Below the pieces are notes generated by a model. It made no database searches and was not told the DNA's origin. It saw only the letters and a list, made by a program, of their open reading frames with translations. Below, one piece after another: positions 1 through 8,862 of a stretch of DNA of 28,158 nt. A program made the position numbers and the translations under genes. The first letter of the stretch is position 1. Every line of letters starts with the position of its first letter. Origin of the DNA: an uncultured Desulfomonile sp. (GTDB lineage: Bacteria > Desulfobacterota > Desulfomonilia > Desulfomonilales > Desulfomonilaceae); the NCBI GenBank assembly GCA_937915285.1, contig CALDNG010000330.1:1-28158 (forward strand), read 5' to 3'.

Positions 1-2
1 TA

Positions 3-302
3 CCTGAGGCAGGCGCTACCAAACAGACCAACTATAACTCAATAATGGTTACCTTCGAGGTCGCACCTACAGTCCCCGTCTTCGTATGGCTACAAGAAGA
101 TTCAGTTGCAGGAACAGCCACGACCCCCATATATGTCAATCAATCCAGCACCAGTGTAGTCATACCCTATTATACGGGCAACACCTGGTTTGAGCTAACT
201 ACCGCAACCACGATGGGATATCTCTGCATTCAGGGGATTTATCCCACGCCTCCGCCAGAAACTTTTTATTATCCAATTTCTTGCACGATCGTTTATCAGT
301 AA
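3..302 (+). CDS. C-terminal part of a secreted or surface protein, 5' truncated by window edge
   Basis: The reading frame is open from the first bases of the window to a TAA at 300-302. An internal ATG at 45 has no convincing Shine-Dalgarno sequence, so this is probably the 3' end of a longer gene. The visible 99 residues are rich in Thr, Val, Tyr and Pro and nearly free of charge, typical of an exported beta-rich domain. A short motif (TTPIYVN, then a Trp-Phe about 20 residues later, ending PETFYY near the C-terminus) resembles the C-terminal part of the convergent neighbour at 368-904 (TTQPIYIN, a Trp-Phe, PQTFYI). The two may share a domain. Function is not recognised. The two genes converge across 65 bases. 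Confidence 0.5.
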   Translation, partial: PEAGATKQTNYNSIMVTFEVAPTVPVFVWLQEDSVAGTATTPIYVNQSSTSVVIPYYTGNTWFELTTATTMGYLCIQGIYPTPPPETFYYPISCTIVYQ

Positions 303-367
303 CAGTATGGATAAAAGCCCAATCTATGCGTGCAAATTACACGACCGCGTTGCGAAGATTTGTATCG

Positions 368-904
368 TTACTGCCAGGTTATGTAAAAGGTCTGTGGATT
401 CCACTCATTGTTAGTATCATGGTTATATACGGTTATAGAACTGTAGATACCATCAAACCAAGAGCTAAAACCGCTGTCCTCAGATGTAATGGTCTGGACC
501 TCTGAATTTATATAAATGGGCTGGGTAGTACCAGAAATATTGATAGTCGCCAATCCCTGGTTTACAATTGGCGTGTTTAAGACATAAATGGTCATGGAAT
601 TAAGTTTGCTAGGATCAAGCGTTACATCCTGGTTAAAAGCGGCTGTTGCCAAGGTGGGTTCGGATGAGCTTTTTGCCTTGGCAATCGAAGTCTTAACAAT
701 AGCCGACACAGTGATTGCTGTTGGAGTAGGTGGAGGTGTTACAGCGGACTGAAACTCGGCAGTAGCGGAAACAGGTTGGGATACTGCCCCAGTTTCACGG
801 GTTTTGTTGTTGACTTGCCCCTGACACAACCCCAGTTCAACCATTGTAGGTAAAAAAAGAAAAACACCGAAGTAGATAGCAACTGATATTTTCTTGAGCA
901 TCAT
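368..904 (-). CDS. Secreted protein of unknown function with Thr/Pro-rich linker
   Basis: Encodes 178 residues. The first 27 or so look like a Sec signal peptide: KK followed by a hydrophobic stretch of about 15 residues, ending near LGLCQG. The Cys is not in a good lipobox, so periplasmic or secreted is more likely than lipoprotein. Residues about 30-75 are low-complexity Thr/Ala/Pro with a short PPPTPT run, probably a flexible linker. The C-terminal 75 residues look beta-rich and share a PIY(V/I)N...WF...P(E/Q)TFY pattern with the truncated gene at the window start. The start is supported by a GAGG about 5-8 bases upstream of two consecutive ATG codons at 904 and 901. No family was recognised. 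Confidence 0.6.
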   Translation of the reverse strand: MMLKKISVAIYFGVFLFLPTMVELGLCQGQVNNKTRETGAVSQPVSATAEFQSAVTPPPTPTAITVSAIVKTSIAKAKSSSEPTLATAAFNQDVTLDPSKLNSMTIYVLNTPIVNQGLATINISGTTQPIYINSEVQTITSEDSGFSSWFDGIYSSITVYNHDTNNEWNPQTFYITWQ

Positions 905-1388
905 AACCTCGCATTTTTTTCTTTACTGATCTCTTGGACAACGAAAACCTGGGAAGGTAGAGATTTGGGGCACAATCAAGAATAGCAAATAATCAAAGAA
1001 AACGGTTGTTGCAAATATAATGTCCAATAATAAATAAATACAGGTATAAGCATTGCATCAACTCGCCTATATCACGACTCATTGTTGTCCACAAGGTATT
1101 TTTGAAAGGACATTCTCAGGAAAATCAGGTTGTCCCAGATAGAATTGTGGATTAGACCTAACCTTGTTGTTTTGGTGAAAAGACTCCCTTGAGGTTTTGG
1201 CAAAGATCTCTAACGATGCGTCCGTTTTTTCAAATAGGTGATCGTATTTCGTATCCCCGACATTCTTCGGGTTTCTTGGGAATGTCTTGAAAAATCATCG
1301 CTTACCTATTAGATTGCTTTGAACATCTGATGGACTTTTATTAATTTAAAGCAAAATGATTTCTAATGATTGGAACCCGGAGGTGACC
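905..1388. other. 484-bp intergenic region between divergent genes
   Basis: AT-rich spacer between the starts of the secreted-protein gene (minus) and the DUF3887-like gene (plus). I see no convincing small gene. Promoters for both sides must lie here, but no candidate is clearly better than chance. The right half holds the inverted repeats described at 1226-1310. Confidence 0.6.
1226..1310. other. Cluster of overlapping inverted repeats upstream of the DUF3887-like gene
   Basis: Three exact inverted repeats fall within 85 bases. TTTTTCAA (1226-1233) pairs with TTGAAAAA (1287-1294). AATAGGT (1233-1239) pairs with ACCTATT (1304-1310). GACATTC (1259-1265) pairs with GAATGTC (1280-1286). The first two cross each other, so in RNA they would be mutually exclusive or form a pseudoknot, while the third is an inner hairpin under either. 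The cluster ends about 80 bases before the start at 1389. It may be a structured leader or overlapping operator sites. There is no T-run or SD next to it that would settle the role. Confidence 0.35.
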
Positions 1389-1811
1389 ATGAGTCGTATT
1401 TTTCTGAAAATATTTGGACTTTTTCTTTTGATGTCAGCGCTGGTCACGCATGGAACATGCCTGGCTCAACTCAAAGCCAGTGATGACCAAGTCAGGGGCT
1501 TTGCTACCGAAGAGATGTCATCCATCCTGAAGGCAGTAGAATCCAGGAACTATGAGCAGTTTTCGCGTGACTTTTCGGATCAGATGAAAAAGGCGGAGAC
1601 GGCTGAGAAGTTTTCGGTTCTTAGCGAGAAATTCGACAAAAGCCTTGGCAAGCTGGTGTCTCTGGATTACCTGGGTTTTTACGTGAAGGGCGCCAACACC
1701 GTCGCTCTGTTCAAGGCGAGGTTTTCAAAGAGTGAAGACGATCTTTTCATGAGGCTTGTGGTTGACCTGAAGTCACCCAAACAGAGAGTAACCGGCCTGT
1801 GGTTTGACTGA
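1389..1811 (+). CDS. Small secreted protein, DUF3887-like
   Basis: Encodes 140 residues from the ATG at 1389. This start was chosen over an in-frame ATG at 1356 because GGAGGTGA lies 5 bases upstream and a clean signal peptide follows at once (SRIFLKIFGLFLLMSAL, cleavage probably near CLAQ). The mature part is mostly helical: an acidic helix with an AVESRNYEQFSRDFS segment, then a SEKFDKSLGKLVSL segment and a C-terminal beta hairpin ending VTGLWFD. This layout matches DUF3887-type domains, a periplasmic NTF2-like fold of unknown role. It converges with the TolC-like gene, leaving 31 bases between stop codons. The family call is by recall of the pattern and is moderate. Confidence 0.65.
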   Translation: MSRIFLKIFGLFLLMSALVTHGTCLAQLKASDDQVRGFATEEMSSILKAVESRNYEQFSRDFSDQMKKAETAEKFSVLSEKFDKSLGKLVSLDYLGFYVKGANTVALFKARFSKSEDDLFMRLVVDLKSPKQRVTGLWFD

Positions 1812-1842
1812 GATCAGGATTCGGGGGGCGGTTTTCCTGTAG

Positions 1843-3279
1843 TTACTTCAGGATTCCCATCTGCCGTTCAAGCTCGGCTACATAAATCGTGTGATTTGCC
1901 AGGGCTGTGTAATAATTGGATCTGGATGTGTCCACATTGAGTATAGCGTCCATGACATGCAGGTACGATGTCAACTGCTGGTTGTACATCTCCTTTATCC
2001 GGTAATATTGCTCCTGACGCCATTTGATTTCGCTTCGGAACTCCTGTATATCGGATTCGCTCTGTTTGACCTGTAGGTAAGCGTTTTGAACCTGGTTCAT
2101 AATCTGCTGGACAAGATATTCCCTGTTCACAAATGACTGGGCATGTGCGTTCCTTTGCTGGCGCACTGTTTCCCTGCTCCTGAACAGATCAAATGCCCAT
2201 GTTAATGTTCCCTGAATTGTCCACTCATTGGTCCCTTCTGGATCGAACACATTCCAATCGTCATTGAACCTTTGCCCCTGAAGCTGCAGGTTAACGGCAG
2301 GCACGAGGGAGGCCTGGGCTATTCTCACCTGAGCTTTTGCCTGGTCTATCGAGATGTTGGCCTTTCTTATCTCTGAACGATTGGATACCGCTATCATATA
2401 TATGTCAGGGCACGTGTAAGGAGAAGGCTCATAGCAGATTTTTTCATCCAGTTTGAGGCAGGTTCCCTGGGGATAGGAAAGCAGGAAGTTTAGCTGCGCC
2501 TGAGCTGTCTCAAGATCCGTGAGCACCTTGTTCTTTCTGGAGCGTGCTTTGGAAAGACTAGCTTCAGCAGCGGCCACGTCAACCTTGAGCGCTTCGCCGT
2601 GTTTCAACAGGGCCCTGGCGCGTGCCTTGAACGCAGTCAACTCGCGTATTGATTCGTCTGTAACCCCCAACAGCTTTCTACCTAACAAAATTTGGTAGAA
2701 GGACTGTATGACAGACTTGGTGAGGTCTCTTCGCATGGTTTCCATGTCGACGCCTGAAGCTACGGCGTCCATCACTGCGTACTTGTAGGTGTTTCCCAAA
2801 CGGCCGGCGTCGTAGATCGGTTGGGTCAGTGTGGCTGTGAGTGTCATGTTTTTGTAGGGGTCTATCCTGTAGGGATACAATGGCAGCAGGCTCGGATTAT
2901 TTGTTTGGCCCCTGTATGTCCAGCGACTCGGATGGACTCCTGAAAGGATGCCTGCATTGGATGCCTGCCGATACCTGTTTATTTCAGAATCGTAAGTTAT
3001 GTTCAACTGGGGCAACAGGTCCGAGTACGAAGCCCATTTTGCGTTTTCCTTCTGAGCAATTGTCAGAGCCTGGCTTCTAAGACTGAAATTCCTTATTATC
3101 GCAAGCTTGACTGCGTCATGAACCGTGAGTTTTACGTTCGAGTAATTTTCGATATCAATCCTCTGGACAGGCGCAACCGGAGTGTTAAAAGTTGATCCGG
3201 TAGGCATACCCGAAGCTTCAAGCGCCATGCATGCCAATAGCAGCATTACAGATATGCAGTTAAGACGGATCAATTTCAT
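1843..3279 (-). CDS. TolC-family outer membrane channel protein (OEP)
   Basis: Encodes 478 residues, normal for the outer-membrane efflux family. The N-terminus is a signal sequence; LLAC at residues 14-17 may be a lipobox, as in OprM-type channels, or the cut may come later near EASG. Two OEP repeats are visible. Each begins with a helix of the 'A...N.....A' type: residues about 55-85 (AVKLAIIRNFSL) and about 285-320 (AVSNRSEIRKANISIDQAKA). Long Gln-rich coiled-coil helices follow, with a 'PQLN' turn after the first helix. It should form the outer-membrane duct for the HlyD and ABC genes on the same strand. It lies 425 bases downstream of them and has its own promoter candidate. An AGGA sits about 9 bases before the ATG. 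Confidence 0.9.
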   Translation of the reverse strand: MKLIRLNCISVMLLLACMALEASGMPTGSTFNTPVAPVQRIDIENYSNVKLTVHDAVKLAIIRNFSLRSQALTIAQKENAKWASYSDLLPQLNITYDSEINRYRQASNAGILSGVHPSRWTYRGQTNNPSLLPLYPYRIDPYKNMTLTATLTQPIYDAGRLGNTYKYAVMDAVASGVDMETMRRDLTKSVIQSFYQILLGRKLLGVTDESIRELTAFKARARALLKHGEALKVDVAAAEASLSKARSRKNKVLTDLETAQAQLNFLLSYPQGTCLKLDEKICYEPSPYTCPDIYMIAVSNRSEIRKANISIDQAKAQVRIAQASLVPAVNLQLQGQRFNDDWNVFDPEGTNEWTIQGTLTWAFDLFRSRETVRQQRNAHAQSFVNREYLVQQIMNQVQNAYLQVKQSESDIQEFRSEIKWRQEQYYRIKEMYNQQLTSYLHVMDAILNVDTSRSNYYTALANHTIYVAELERQMGILK

Positions 3280-3704
3280 TCAATAATTCCTGCAGCTCCA
3301 AAGACAGCGTGTCAGCTTTAGATAGAGGGTATTCAAAGTGGATTCATCACTTATCGCCACAAGTGATCGATCTGCCAAACCAGGCGCTAAAAGGATAGCT
3401 TTTTCCGGGCAGAAATCCACCGTTCCACGCCATACAAACAACACTTTCCCTACAGCAAACTTGCGAGATAATATTCATAAAAACCATTATAAGTCAATAT
3501 ATTATGGTAATTTTTTAAAGTATTATATGGCAATCCGGCAAACTTCGTGGCCATTAGTGTCACGCATTGGAGGTCTCGGCTTAGGGATTGGCATGTTCTG
3601 ATGAATTGTCTGTTGAGGTCCGGTCTGGTCGAGTGGGAGACGGTGGATGAAGCCGGCATGCTAAAACGGAATTGGCTTATTTTTGATCTTGGCTCAAACT
3701 TTTT
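3280..3704. other. 425-bp intergenic region upstream of the TolC-like gene
   Basis: Separates the exporter ABC gene (stop at 3705) from the TolC-like gene on the same strand. It holds the sigma-70-like promoter candidate at 3468-3497. Short open frames exist on both strands (for example 3338-3601 plus and 3450-3659 minus), but they lack a Shine-Dalgarno sequence and have no coding character. I found no double-glycine leader peptide here. No clear terminator hairpin was seen. Confidence 0.55.
3468..3497 (-). promoter_or_regulatory. Sigma-70-like promoter candidate for the TolC-like gene
   Basis: On the minus strand, TTGACT (3497-3492), an 18-base spacer, then TATTAT (3473-3468). The surrounding DNA is the most AT-rich part of the gap. 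The implied transcript starts about 180 bases before the TolC-like ATG, so the channel could be expressed apart from the exporter genes. Confidence 0.4.
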
Positions 3705-6662
3705 TCAGACAATCTGGCGTTTGGCGAGGTCGGCGAATACTCCTCCCTTGGCCATTAGTTCATCATAGTTACCGAGTTCAACGAGTGCGCCATCGACTAT
3801 GACACAAATTTTGTGGGCGTTTTTTATTGTGCTGAGCCTATGGGCCAAAACCAGTCTTGCTGCCTCAAGTTTTTCTATACTTTGACTAACCAGTTCCTGT
3901 CTTTCATTGTCGAGTGCGCTAGTAGCCTCGTCAAAGAATAATATTCTTGGTTGGCGAACGACTGCACGGGCGATGAGTAGTCTTTGTCTTTGTCCGCCTG
4001 ACAATCCCTCTCCTCCCTCACCGATAACTGTGTTCATGCCCATTGGCATGCTGTTGATATCATCCTCGAGTTGCGCCATTCGGGCAGCTTGCCATGCTTC
4101 GTTGAGTGTGAAGGGCGAGGAGCCTACAATGTTTTCGAAAATACTACCCGAGAAAAGAACCCCGTTCTGGAGAACCACTCCAATTTGCCTCCGGACTGCC
4201 TTAACATCCATCTTGGTCAAATCCTGTCCGTCATAGAGTATGGAGCCTGATTCCGGTTGTTCAAATCCCAGCAACAATCTCAAAAGGGTTGACTTTCCTG
4301 AGCCTGATGGTCCAACCAGTGCGACGAATTCCCGTGGATTGATTTCAAGCGAGAAGTCTTTGATTATTGGAGGCCCGTCGGGATTGTATCGGAATGACAC
4401 CCTGCTCAATTCGATATGACCTGAAAGTTCTCCTGGATAGGCCGCCGTAGGTTTCACCTCCGGCAGCGTAGAAAGAATAGGTTTGGTCCTCTCATAGATC
4501 GGCTTGACTTGCATCATGGGGAAAATCGTTGTGAGAGTCGAGAAGGCGCTCCCCAAAACGCTCGTGAAGGCGCTGATGAAAGCCATGAAATGGCCTGGAG
4601 ACATCGCATGCAAGGTCTTATCGGTGCTGAAGAAAGTCCAGGTGAACATTGTGAAGGCGCCTGCGAGAGTCACGGAACTCATCGAAACCGCTAGAATGTT
4701 CCCCGCAACCCCTGACTTGTACGATAAATCCTTTTGAGTAGAAAACATGCCGGCCCATCGATGAAACATCCTGTTCTCGCCTGCGCTAATCCTCAGTTTT
4801 GCAATCCCGTTTATTACCTGAAGGTTGAAAGCCTGTATCTTTCCAAGTAAATTGTAAAGTGGCCTTTGGTATTTTAGCTGCAGGAACAGGCATATCACGG
4901 GCACGATGAGCGTTATCACGGCTAGCACGATACCCACTATTGCAAGCTGGATGCTGTAATAGAAGAGCAGCCCTACCTGGAAAATCGAAAAGACGGCCGC
5001 CAGAATTGTAGACATAGCTTGAGATGAGACCAGTTGACGCATCTGATCAATGCCCAGCGTCCTGTTGGCGAGATCACCGGCGGGGTACTGCCTGAAAAAA
5101 GTTACAGGCAGCGCAAGCAGTCTGTCCCATACGGCGGACTGAACCAGAAAGCTTGCCTTGCCCTCAATCCTCAAAACAGCCAGGGCCTGCACAAACTGGA
5201 AGAGAGTTATACAAATGGCGGTCACTACAAAAGCTGCAGACAATCCCAGCAACTGTGACCGGTCCTCACTGGGTATTATGTCATCAATCAATATTCCAGT
5301 GGCGATGGGGGTTATCAACCCGAGAAGCCCGACGATTATCCCGAATCCGATGTTTCTCCAGATATCGGGGGCCAGGCCCTTCATAGAAAATTTTACGAGA
5401 TCCCAGGCGTTCAAGGCCTTCGGTGGGAAAGGTACCTGGAATGTGTATGCCAGCGGTTTTATACTCGAGGCCAGTTCACGATCTATCCTCTTACGGGACA
5501 AGTTCCCGGGATCACCTAGCACGTAGACCCCAGGCTTCATCCCAAGAATAGCCACCGGTCGATCATCATCCGACATAAACCCCAGAAACGACCCGTGATC
5601 TTTCTTCCACCACTCGCCAGTCAGTATGACTTCCCTCACACGGACGCGGGAGGCCTCGCAGAGATCTTTTAGTGGATCACCCATCCCTTTTTGATCAGAG
5701 GCCCTCTGAACAAATTTTATGCCGATGTGAGCCCCAACCATCTGGCATGCGTCCAGAAGCGGTTTCCCCCTGAAATCCCTGAAATCGCGATGATCCTTGT
5801 TGATTGTGGAACTTAGGTTTTCGAGCGCTGACTCAACAAGTCGTTTTTCCTGATCCTGCTCCTGAACGATAATCCTGGTCTGTTCCGAGATGCGCTTTTC
5901 ATACTGCAATCTCACAAGGCTAAAAACCAATTCATGGAAATCGGCCATGCAATCCATCGCCTGATCAATGTCTCCGACCAGCTCCAGAGTGGTTTTTGAT
6001 GATATTTCAGACTGTTCGTCTACCACAACCCATGAATATTTTGTGATCGGCAAAGTCCTTTTTCGGGAGACATCCCCCAAATCGGATTGACCTAAAAAAC
6101 TCCAGGCTGCGTCCGGGTTGCTGACCCAAAACAGTCCGTGACGAGCGCCCAAAACTGTTTCTGGATCAATCTTCTGTGCGGCGCCCGATTTGATCTCCTG
6201 GAAGCTTACCGGTTTCTGCCCTAACTTCGGACAAAGACAAGCCTGAAGTCCTTTGATCCAGTCATCAACGAGACTGACAAGCAGCGTTTTATTTTCTGAA
6301 CCCTGAACAAGAGCCATAAGGTCCTTGAGCCTGAATTCGAGTAGTTCTGTTTTAGCGCCTGAAACACCAATGAACCCAATATCGCTGGATTTATCATCTG
6401 AAAGTAAACCAAGAATCAGGCTGCCGGAGTCGGCCCGTATGATGTTCATCCTCGGTCCCTGTGAGTCTCCTCCCACGCTCTTGACCGCAAAGACATCAAT
6501 ATATCCGGCTGTTACCAAGTACACTGTATCCGGTTTGTTCAGATCCAGAGAACGATTGCTGTCCAGTTTGACGACCTGGCCAATTCCTGACAACTCTTGG
6601 ACTATGGACAGGATTTGTTCGTTGCTCATCGCTGTTTTATCCGTAGGGGAACTGTCTATCAT
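3705..6662 (-). CDS. NHLM-type bacteriocin exporter, second ABC transporter (permease/ATPase, no active peptidase)
   Basis: Encodes 985 residues. Residues about 30-125 look like a cNMP-binding/cupin beta-roll (DTVYLVTAGYIDVFAV). Residues about 245-290 are helical, and about 300-412 resemble a degenerate C39 peptidase-like domain with no catalytic Cys-His-Asp set. About 430-720 is an ABC exporter membrane domain. The ATPase carries Walker A GPSGSGKST (784-792), LSGGQ (887-891), Walker B ILFFDE (907-912) and the H-loop His in LAHRLST. This domain order fits the NHLM ABC2 family, the partner of the peptidase-bearing ABC1. The ATG directly abuts the stop of ABC1 (TAA then ATG), with AAGGA 7 bases upstream inside ABC1, so translation is coupled. 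The two ABC proteins probably form a heterodimer or act in sequence in the inner membrane. Confidence 0.9.
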   Translation of the reverse strand: MIDSSPTDKTAMSNEQILSIVQELSGIGQVVKLDSNRSLDLNKPDTVYLVTAGYIDVFAVKSVGGDSQGPRMNIIRADSGSLILGLLSDDKSSDIGFIGVSGAKTELLEFRLKDLMALVQGSENKTLLVSLVDDWIKGLQACLCPKLGQKPVSFQEIKSGAAQKIDPETVLGARHGLFWVSNPDAAWSFLGQSDLGDVSRKRTLPITKYSWVVVDEQSEISSKTTLELVGDIDQAMDCMADFHELVFSLVRLQYEKRISEQTRIIVQEQDQEKRLVESALENLSSTINKDHRDFRDFRGKPLLDACQMVGAHIGIKFVQRASDQKGMGDPLKDLCEASRVRVREVILTGEWWKKDHGSFLGFMSDDDRPVAILGMKPGVYVLGDPGNLSRKRIDRELASSIKPLAYTFQVPFPPKALNAWDLVKFSMKGLAPDIWRNIGFGIIVGLLGLITPIATGILIDDIIPSEDRSQLLGLSAAFVVTAICITLFQFVQALAVLRIEGKASFLVQSAVWDRLLALPVTFFRQYPAGDLANRTLGIDQMRQLVSSQAMSTILAAVFSIFQVGLLFYYSIQLAIVGIVLAVITLIVPVICLFLQLKYQRPLYNLLGKIQAFNLQVINGIAKLRISAGENRMFHRWAGMFSTQKDLSYKSGVAGNILAVSMSSVTLAGAFTMFTWTFFSTDKTLHAMSPGHFMAFISAFTSVLGSAFSTLTTIFPMMQVKPIYERTKPILSTLPEVKPTAAYPGELSGHIELSRVSFRYNPDGPPIIKDFSLEINPREFVALVGPSGSGKSTLLRLLLGFEQPESGSILYDGQDLTKMDVKAVRRQIGVVLQNGVLFSGSIFENIVGSSPFTLNEAWQAARMAQLEDDINSMPMGMNTVIGEGGEGLSGGQRQRLLIARAVVRQPRILFFDEATSALDNERQELVSQSIEKLEAARLVLAHRLSTIKNAHKICVIVDGALVELGNYDELMAKGGVFADLAKRQIV

Positions 6663-8861
6663 TTAAGTATCCTTCACCAGTTCCGCATAGTATCCCTGGA
6701 GCGCAACAAGATCCTCATGACGGCCTCTTTCGATGACCTTGCCACTCTTGAGAACGATTATTTCGTCACTGTCACGGATGGTGCTCAGGCGATGCGCAAT
6801 TATGAGGCAGGAACAACCTCTACGTCTGAGATTGTCATCTATGATCTTTTCGGTAAGGGGGTCCAAAGCGCTTGTAGCCTCGTCCAAGATGAGTATGGAA
6901 GGTTCAAGGGCAAGCGCCCTGGCAATTTCCAGACGTTGCCGTTGACCACCGCTGAAGTTGCGGCCGGCCTCAAGAACATTGTCTTCATAACCCAGAGGCC
7001 TGGAACTGATCACATCATGAATGCAGGCGTCCTTTGCAGCCTGTATGATGGCAGTATCAGTTACGCTGTCATTCCACAGGGAGATGTTGTCTCTGATCGA
7101 GCCCTCAAATAGAAAAACATCCTGATCCACCTTTGCCAGTGAATTGGCCATCACAAGCCTGGGTATTTCAGATCGCAGTTTGCCATCGAAGCGGATTTCT
7201 CCGGCGGTGGGTATGAACAGTCCGGCCACCAGGTTCCCCAGGGTAGATTTTCCACTCCCGGATGCCCCCACCAATGCCACACGACTTCCAGGCTCTATCG
7301 TCAGACTGAATCCGTCTATGAAGGATTTGTCAAATCTGCCGTAAGCAAAAGAGATATTTGAGATTTCAATATGTCCATTAAGTTTGGTGGCTGTTTCGGG
7401 AGTCAGCCTTACTGCTTCAGCCTTTGCCAGTTCGGTATCAATCGGGTTTGCAAGAACGTCGTCAAGCCTGGCAAGGTCTCCTTCAATCTCCTGGAGCTGG
7501 CCACCCAATCCCACCAGACTGTTGATCGGCTGAGTAAAACCCGAGAGTAAAGCCTGAAAAGCCAAAAGATCGCCAACGGTCAAATAACCCCTCATCACCA
7601 GAATTCCGCCAAACCCTAGCACTGAGATATGGTTTAGGGAGGTTAGTAGCGGTGGAACCCTGTCAAGAAGAGCTGACCACAAACCAAGTTCCTGGCTTGA
7701 TGTAGTGGTCTTTGCCTGATAACCCGACCAGCGGGAAAAGAAATCATCTTCCCGTCCGGCCGATTTAAGGGTTTCTATCATGTAGATCCCCGACATGGTC
7801 ACACCAATGAGTTTTCCTCTCTCCTGCAACAAACGTTTGTTAAGATCCTTGCGTTTCCTGGAAACCCCTTGAAGGGCTAAAAGGTTTAGTATGGCCCCAA
7901 CCACCCCGATCGCAGTCAGCAGGAAGCTATAGCTAAGCATCACTGCGACAAAGAAAACAACGGTAAGACAATGCAGTAAAGTGCTGGACAGAGGTCCCGA
8001 GAGGAGCGCGGCGACCTGGTCGTTCAGCGATACCCTGGACTGTATTTCACCGCTATAACGCTGAAAGAAAAAATCCACGGGAAGGCGCAACAGGTGACGG
8101 AAAAAATCTGATGAACTGCTCAGGGCAAGTTTGAAATTAAGTTTAAGCAGGATGTTCTGCTGAAGCCATGTGACGGCCATGTTAAGAAAAATCGTAATGA
8201 GCATGATCCACAGCAGCGCTTTTAGCCAGTCGACCTGCTTGTCCATCAGGTAATGATCAACGTAGACCTTTGTGAACGATGGGATGACCAGACCAATGAA
8301 AGTCAGCAGCAGACCAGTCAGGATGGCGTAAGTCAGGGCCTGCCCCATCCCCACTGCACGCTTTTTGAGTGAGTTAAAAAGACTGGGTTTTTGGCCTCCC
8401 TCTGTGAATTGGGGGCCTCTGTCGAATGTAAGCGCTACACCGCTAAGGCTTCTATCGAATTCTTCGTAAGTTACATAGCGTGGACCTTCAGCGGGATCGT
8501 TTAGAAACCATCGTTTCTTGTCAAATCCCTCAACTACGACGAAGTGATTAAGGTTCCAGAAAGCTATCAGTGGGAATTTTAGATTTTTTATACTGTCGGG
8601 TGTGACCCTAAGTCCCTGGCCATAAAGACCATAACCTTCAGCGGCTTTTACAACATAACTGGCCTTACTGCCGTCTCTTGAGACCCCACAGTCCTGACGC
8701 ACCTTGTCGAGCGGGACCCACCTTCCGTAATGGGCAAGGATCATGGTCAGACATGCGGCGCCGCATTCTGCAGCCTCCATTTGCAACACAGTGGGAGTAC
8801 GGACACGCCTGGGTTTTGCCGTGTCTTTACTGGATAACCATTTCTTTAGTAAATCCAGCAA
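6663..8861 (-). CDS. NHLM-type bacteriocin exporter, C39 peptidase-ABC transporter (ABC1)
   Basis: Encodes 732 residues: an N-terminal C39 peptidase, a membrane domain at about 165-460 and an ATPase at about 495-730. The peptidase looks active, with oxyanion Gln27, Cys33 (in AAECGAAC), His106 (NHFVVV) and Asp122 (LNDPAEG). The ATPase has Walker A GASGSGKST (532-540), FSGGQ (636-640), Walker B ILILDE (656-661) and LIIAHRLST. Such proteins cut a leader peptide after a Gly-Gly/Gly-Ala site and export the core. The start is a TTG at 8861: an in-frame TAG lies four codons upstream, and the next ATG (residue 28) would remove the peptidase core. It begins one base after the HlyD gene's stop. Confidence 0.92.
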   Translation of the reverse strand: MLDLLKKWLSSKDTAKPRRVRTPTVLQMEAAECGAACLTMILAHYGRWVPLDKVRQDCGVSRDGSKASYVVKAAEGYGLYGQGLRVTPDSIKNLKFPLIAFWNLNHFVVVEGFDKKRWFLNDPAEGPRYVTYEEFDRSLSGVALTFDRGPQFTEGGQKPSLFNSLKKRAVGMGQALTYAILTGLLLTFIGLVIPSFTKVYVDHYLMDKQVDWLKALLWIMLITIFLNMAVTWLQQNILLKLNFKLALSSSSDFFRHLLRLPVDFFFQRYSGEIQSRVSLNDQVAALLSGPLSSTLLHCLTVVFFVAVMLSYSFLLTAIGVVGAILNLLALQGVSRKRKDLNKRLLQERGKLIGVTMSGIYMIETLKSAGREDDFFSRWSGYQAKTTTSSQELGLWSALLDRVPPLLTSLNHISVLGFGGILVMRGYLTVGDLLAFQALLSGFTQPINSLVGLGGQLQEIEGDLARLDDVLANPIDTELAKAEAVRLTPETATKLNGHIEISNISFAYGRFDKSFIDGFSLTIEPGSRVALVGASGSGKSTLGNLVAGLFIPTAGEIRFDGKLRSEIPRLVMANSLAKVDQDVFLFEGSIRDNISLWNDSVTDTAIIQAAKDACIHDVISSRPLGYEDNVLEAGRNFSGGQRQRLEIARALALEPSILILDEATSALDPLTEKIIDDNLRRRGCSCLIIAHRLSTIRDSDEIIVLKSGKVIERGRHEDLVALQGYYAELVKDT

Positions 8862-8862
8862 A

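Noticed and set aside
281..505. Plus-strand frame overlapping the two convergent secreted-protein genes
   Set aside because: Overlaps both genes, lacks a ribosome binding site and has no recognisable features.
1814..1856. Nine-base direct repeat TCAGGATTC at the convergent gene ends
   Set aside because: One copy is inside the TolC-like coding end, the repeat is short and no mobile-element or attachment-site context accompanies it.
3338..3601. Possible small gene or leader peptide in the gap between ABC2 and the TolC-like gene
   Set aside because: No ribosome binding site, no double-glycine site and no helix-rich leader; the minus-strand frame at 3450-3659 fails the same tests and crosses the promoter candidate.
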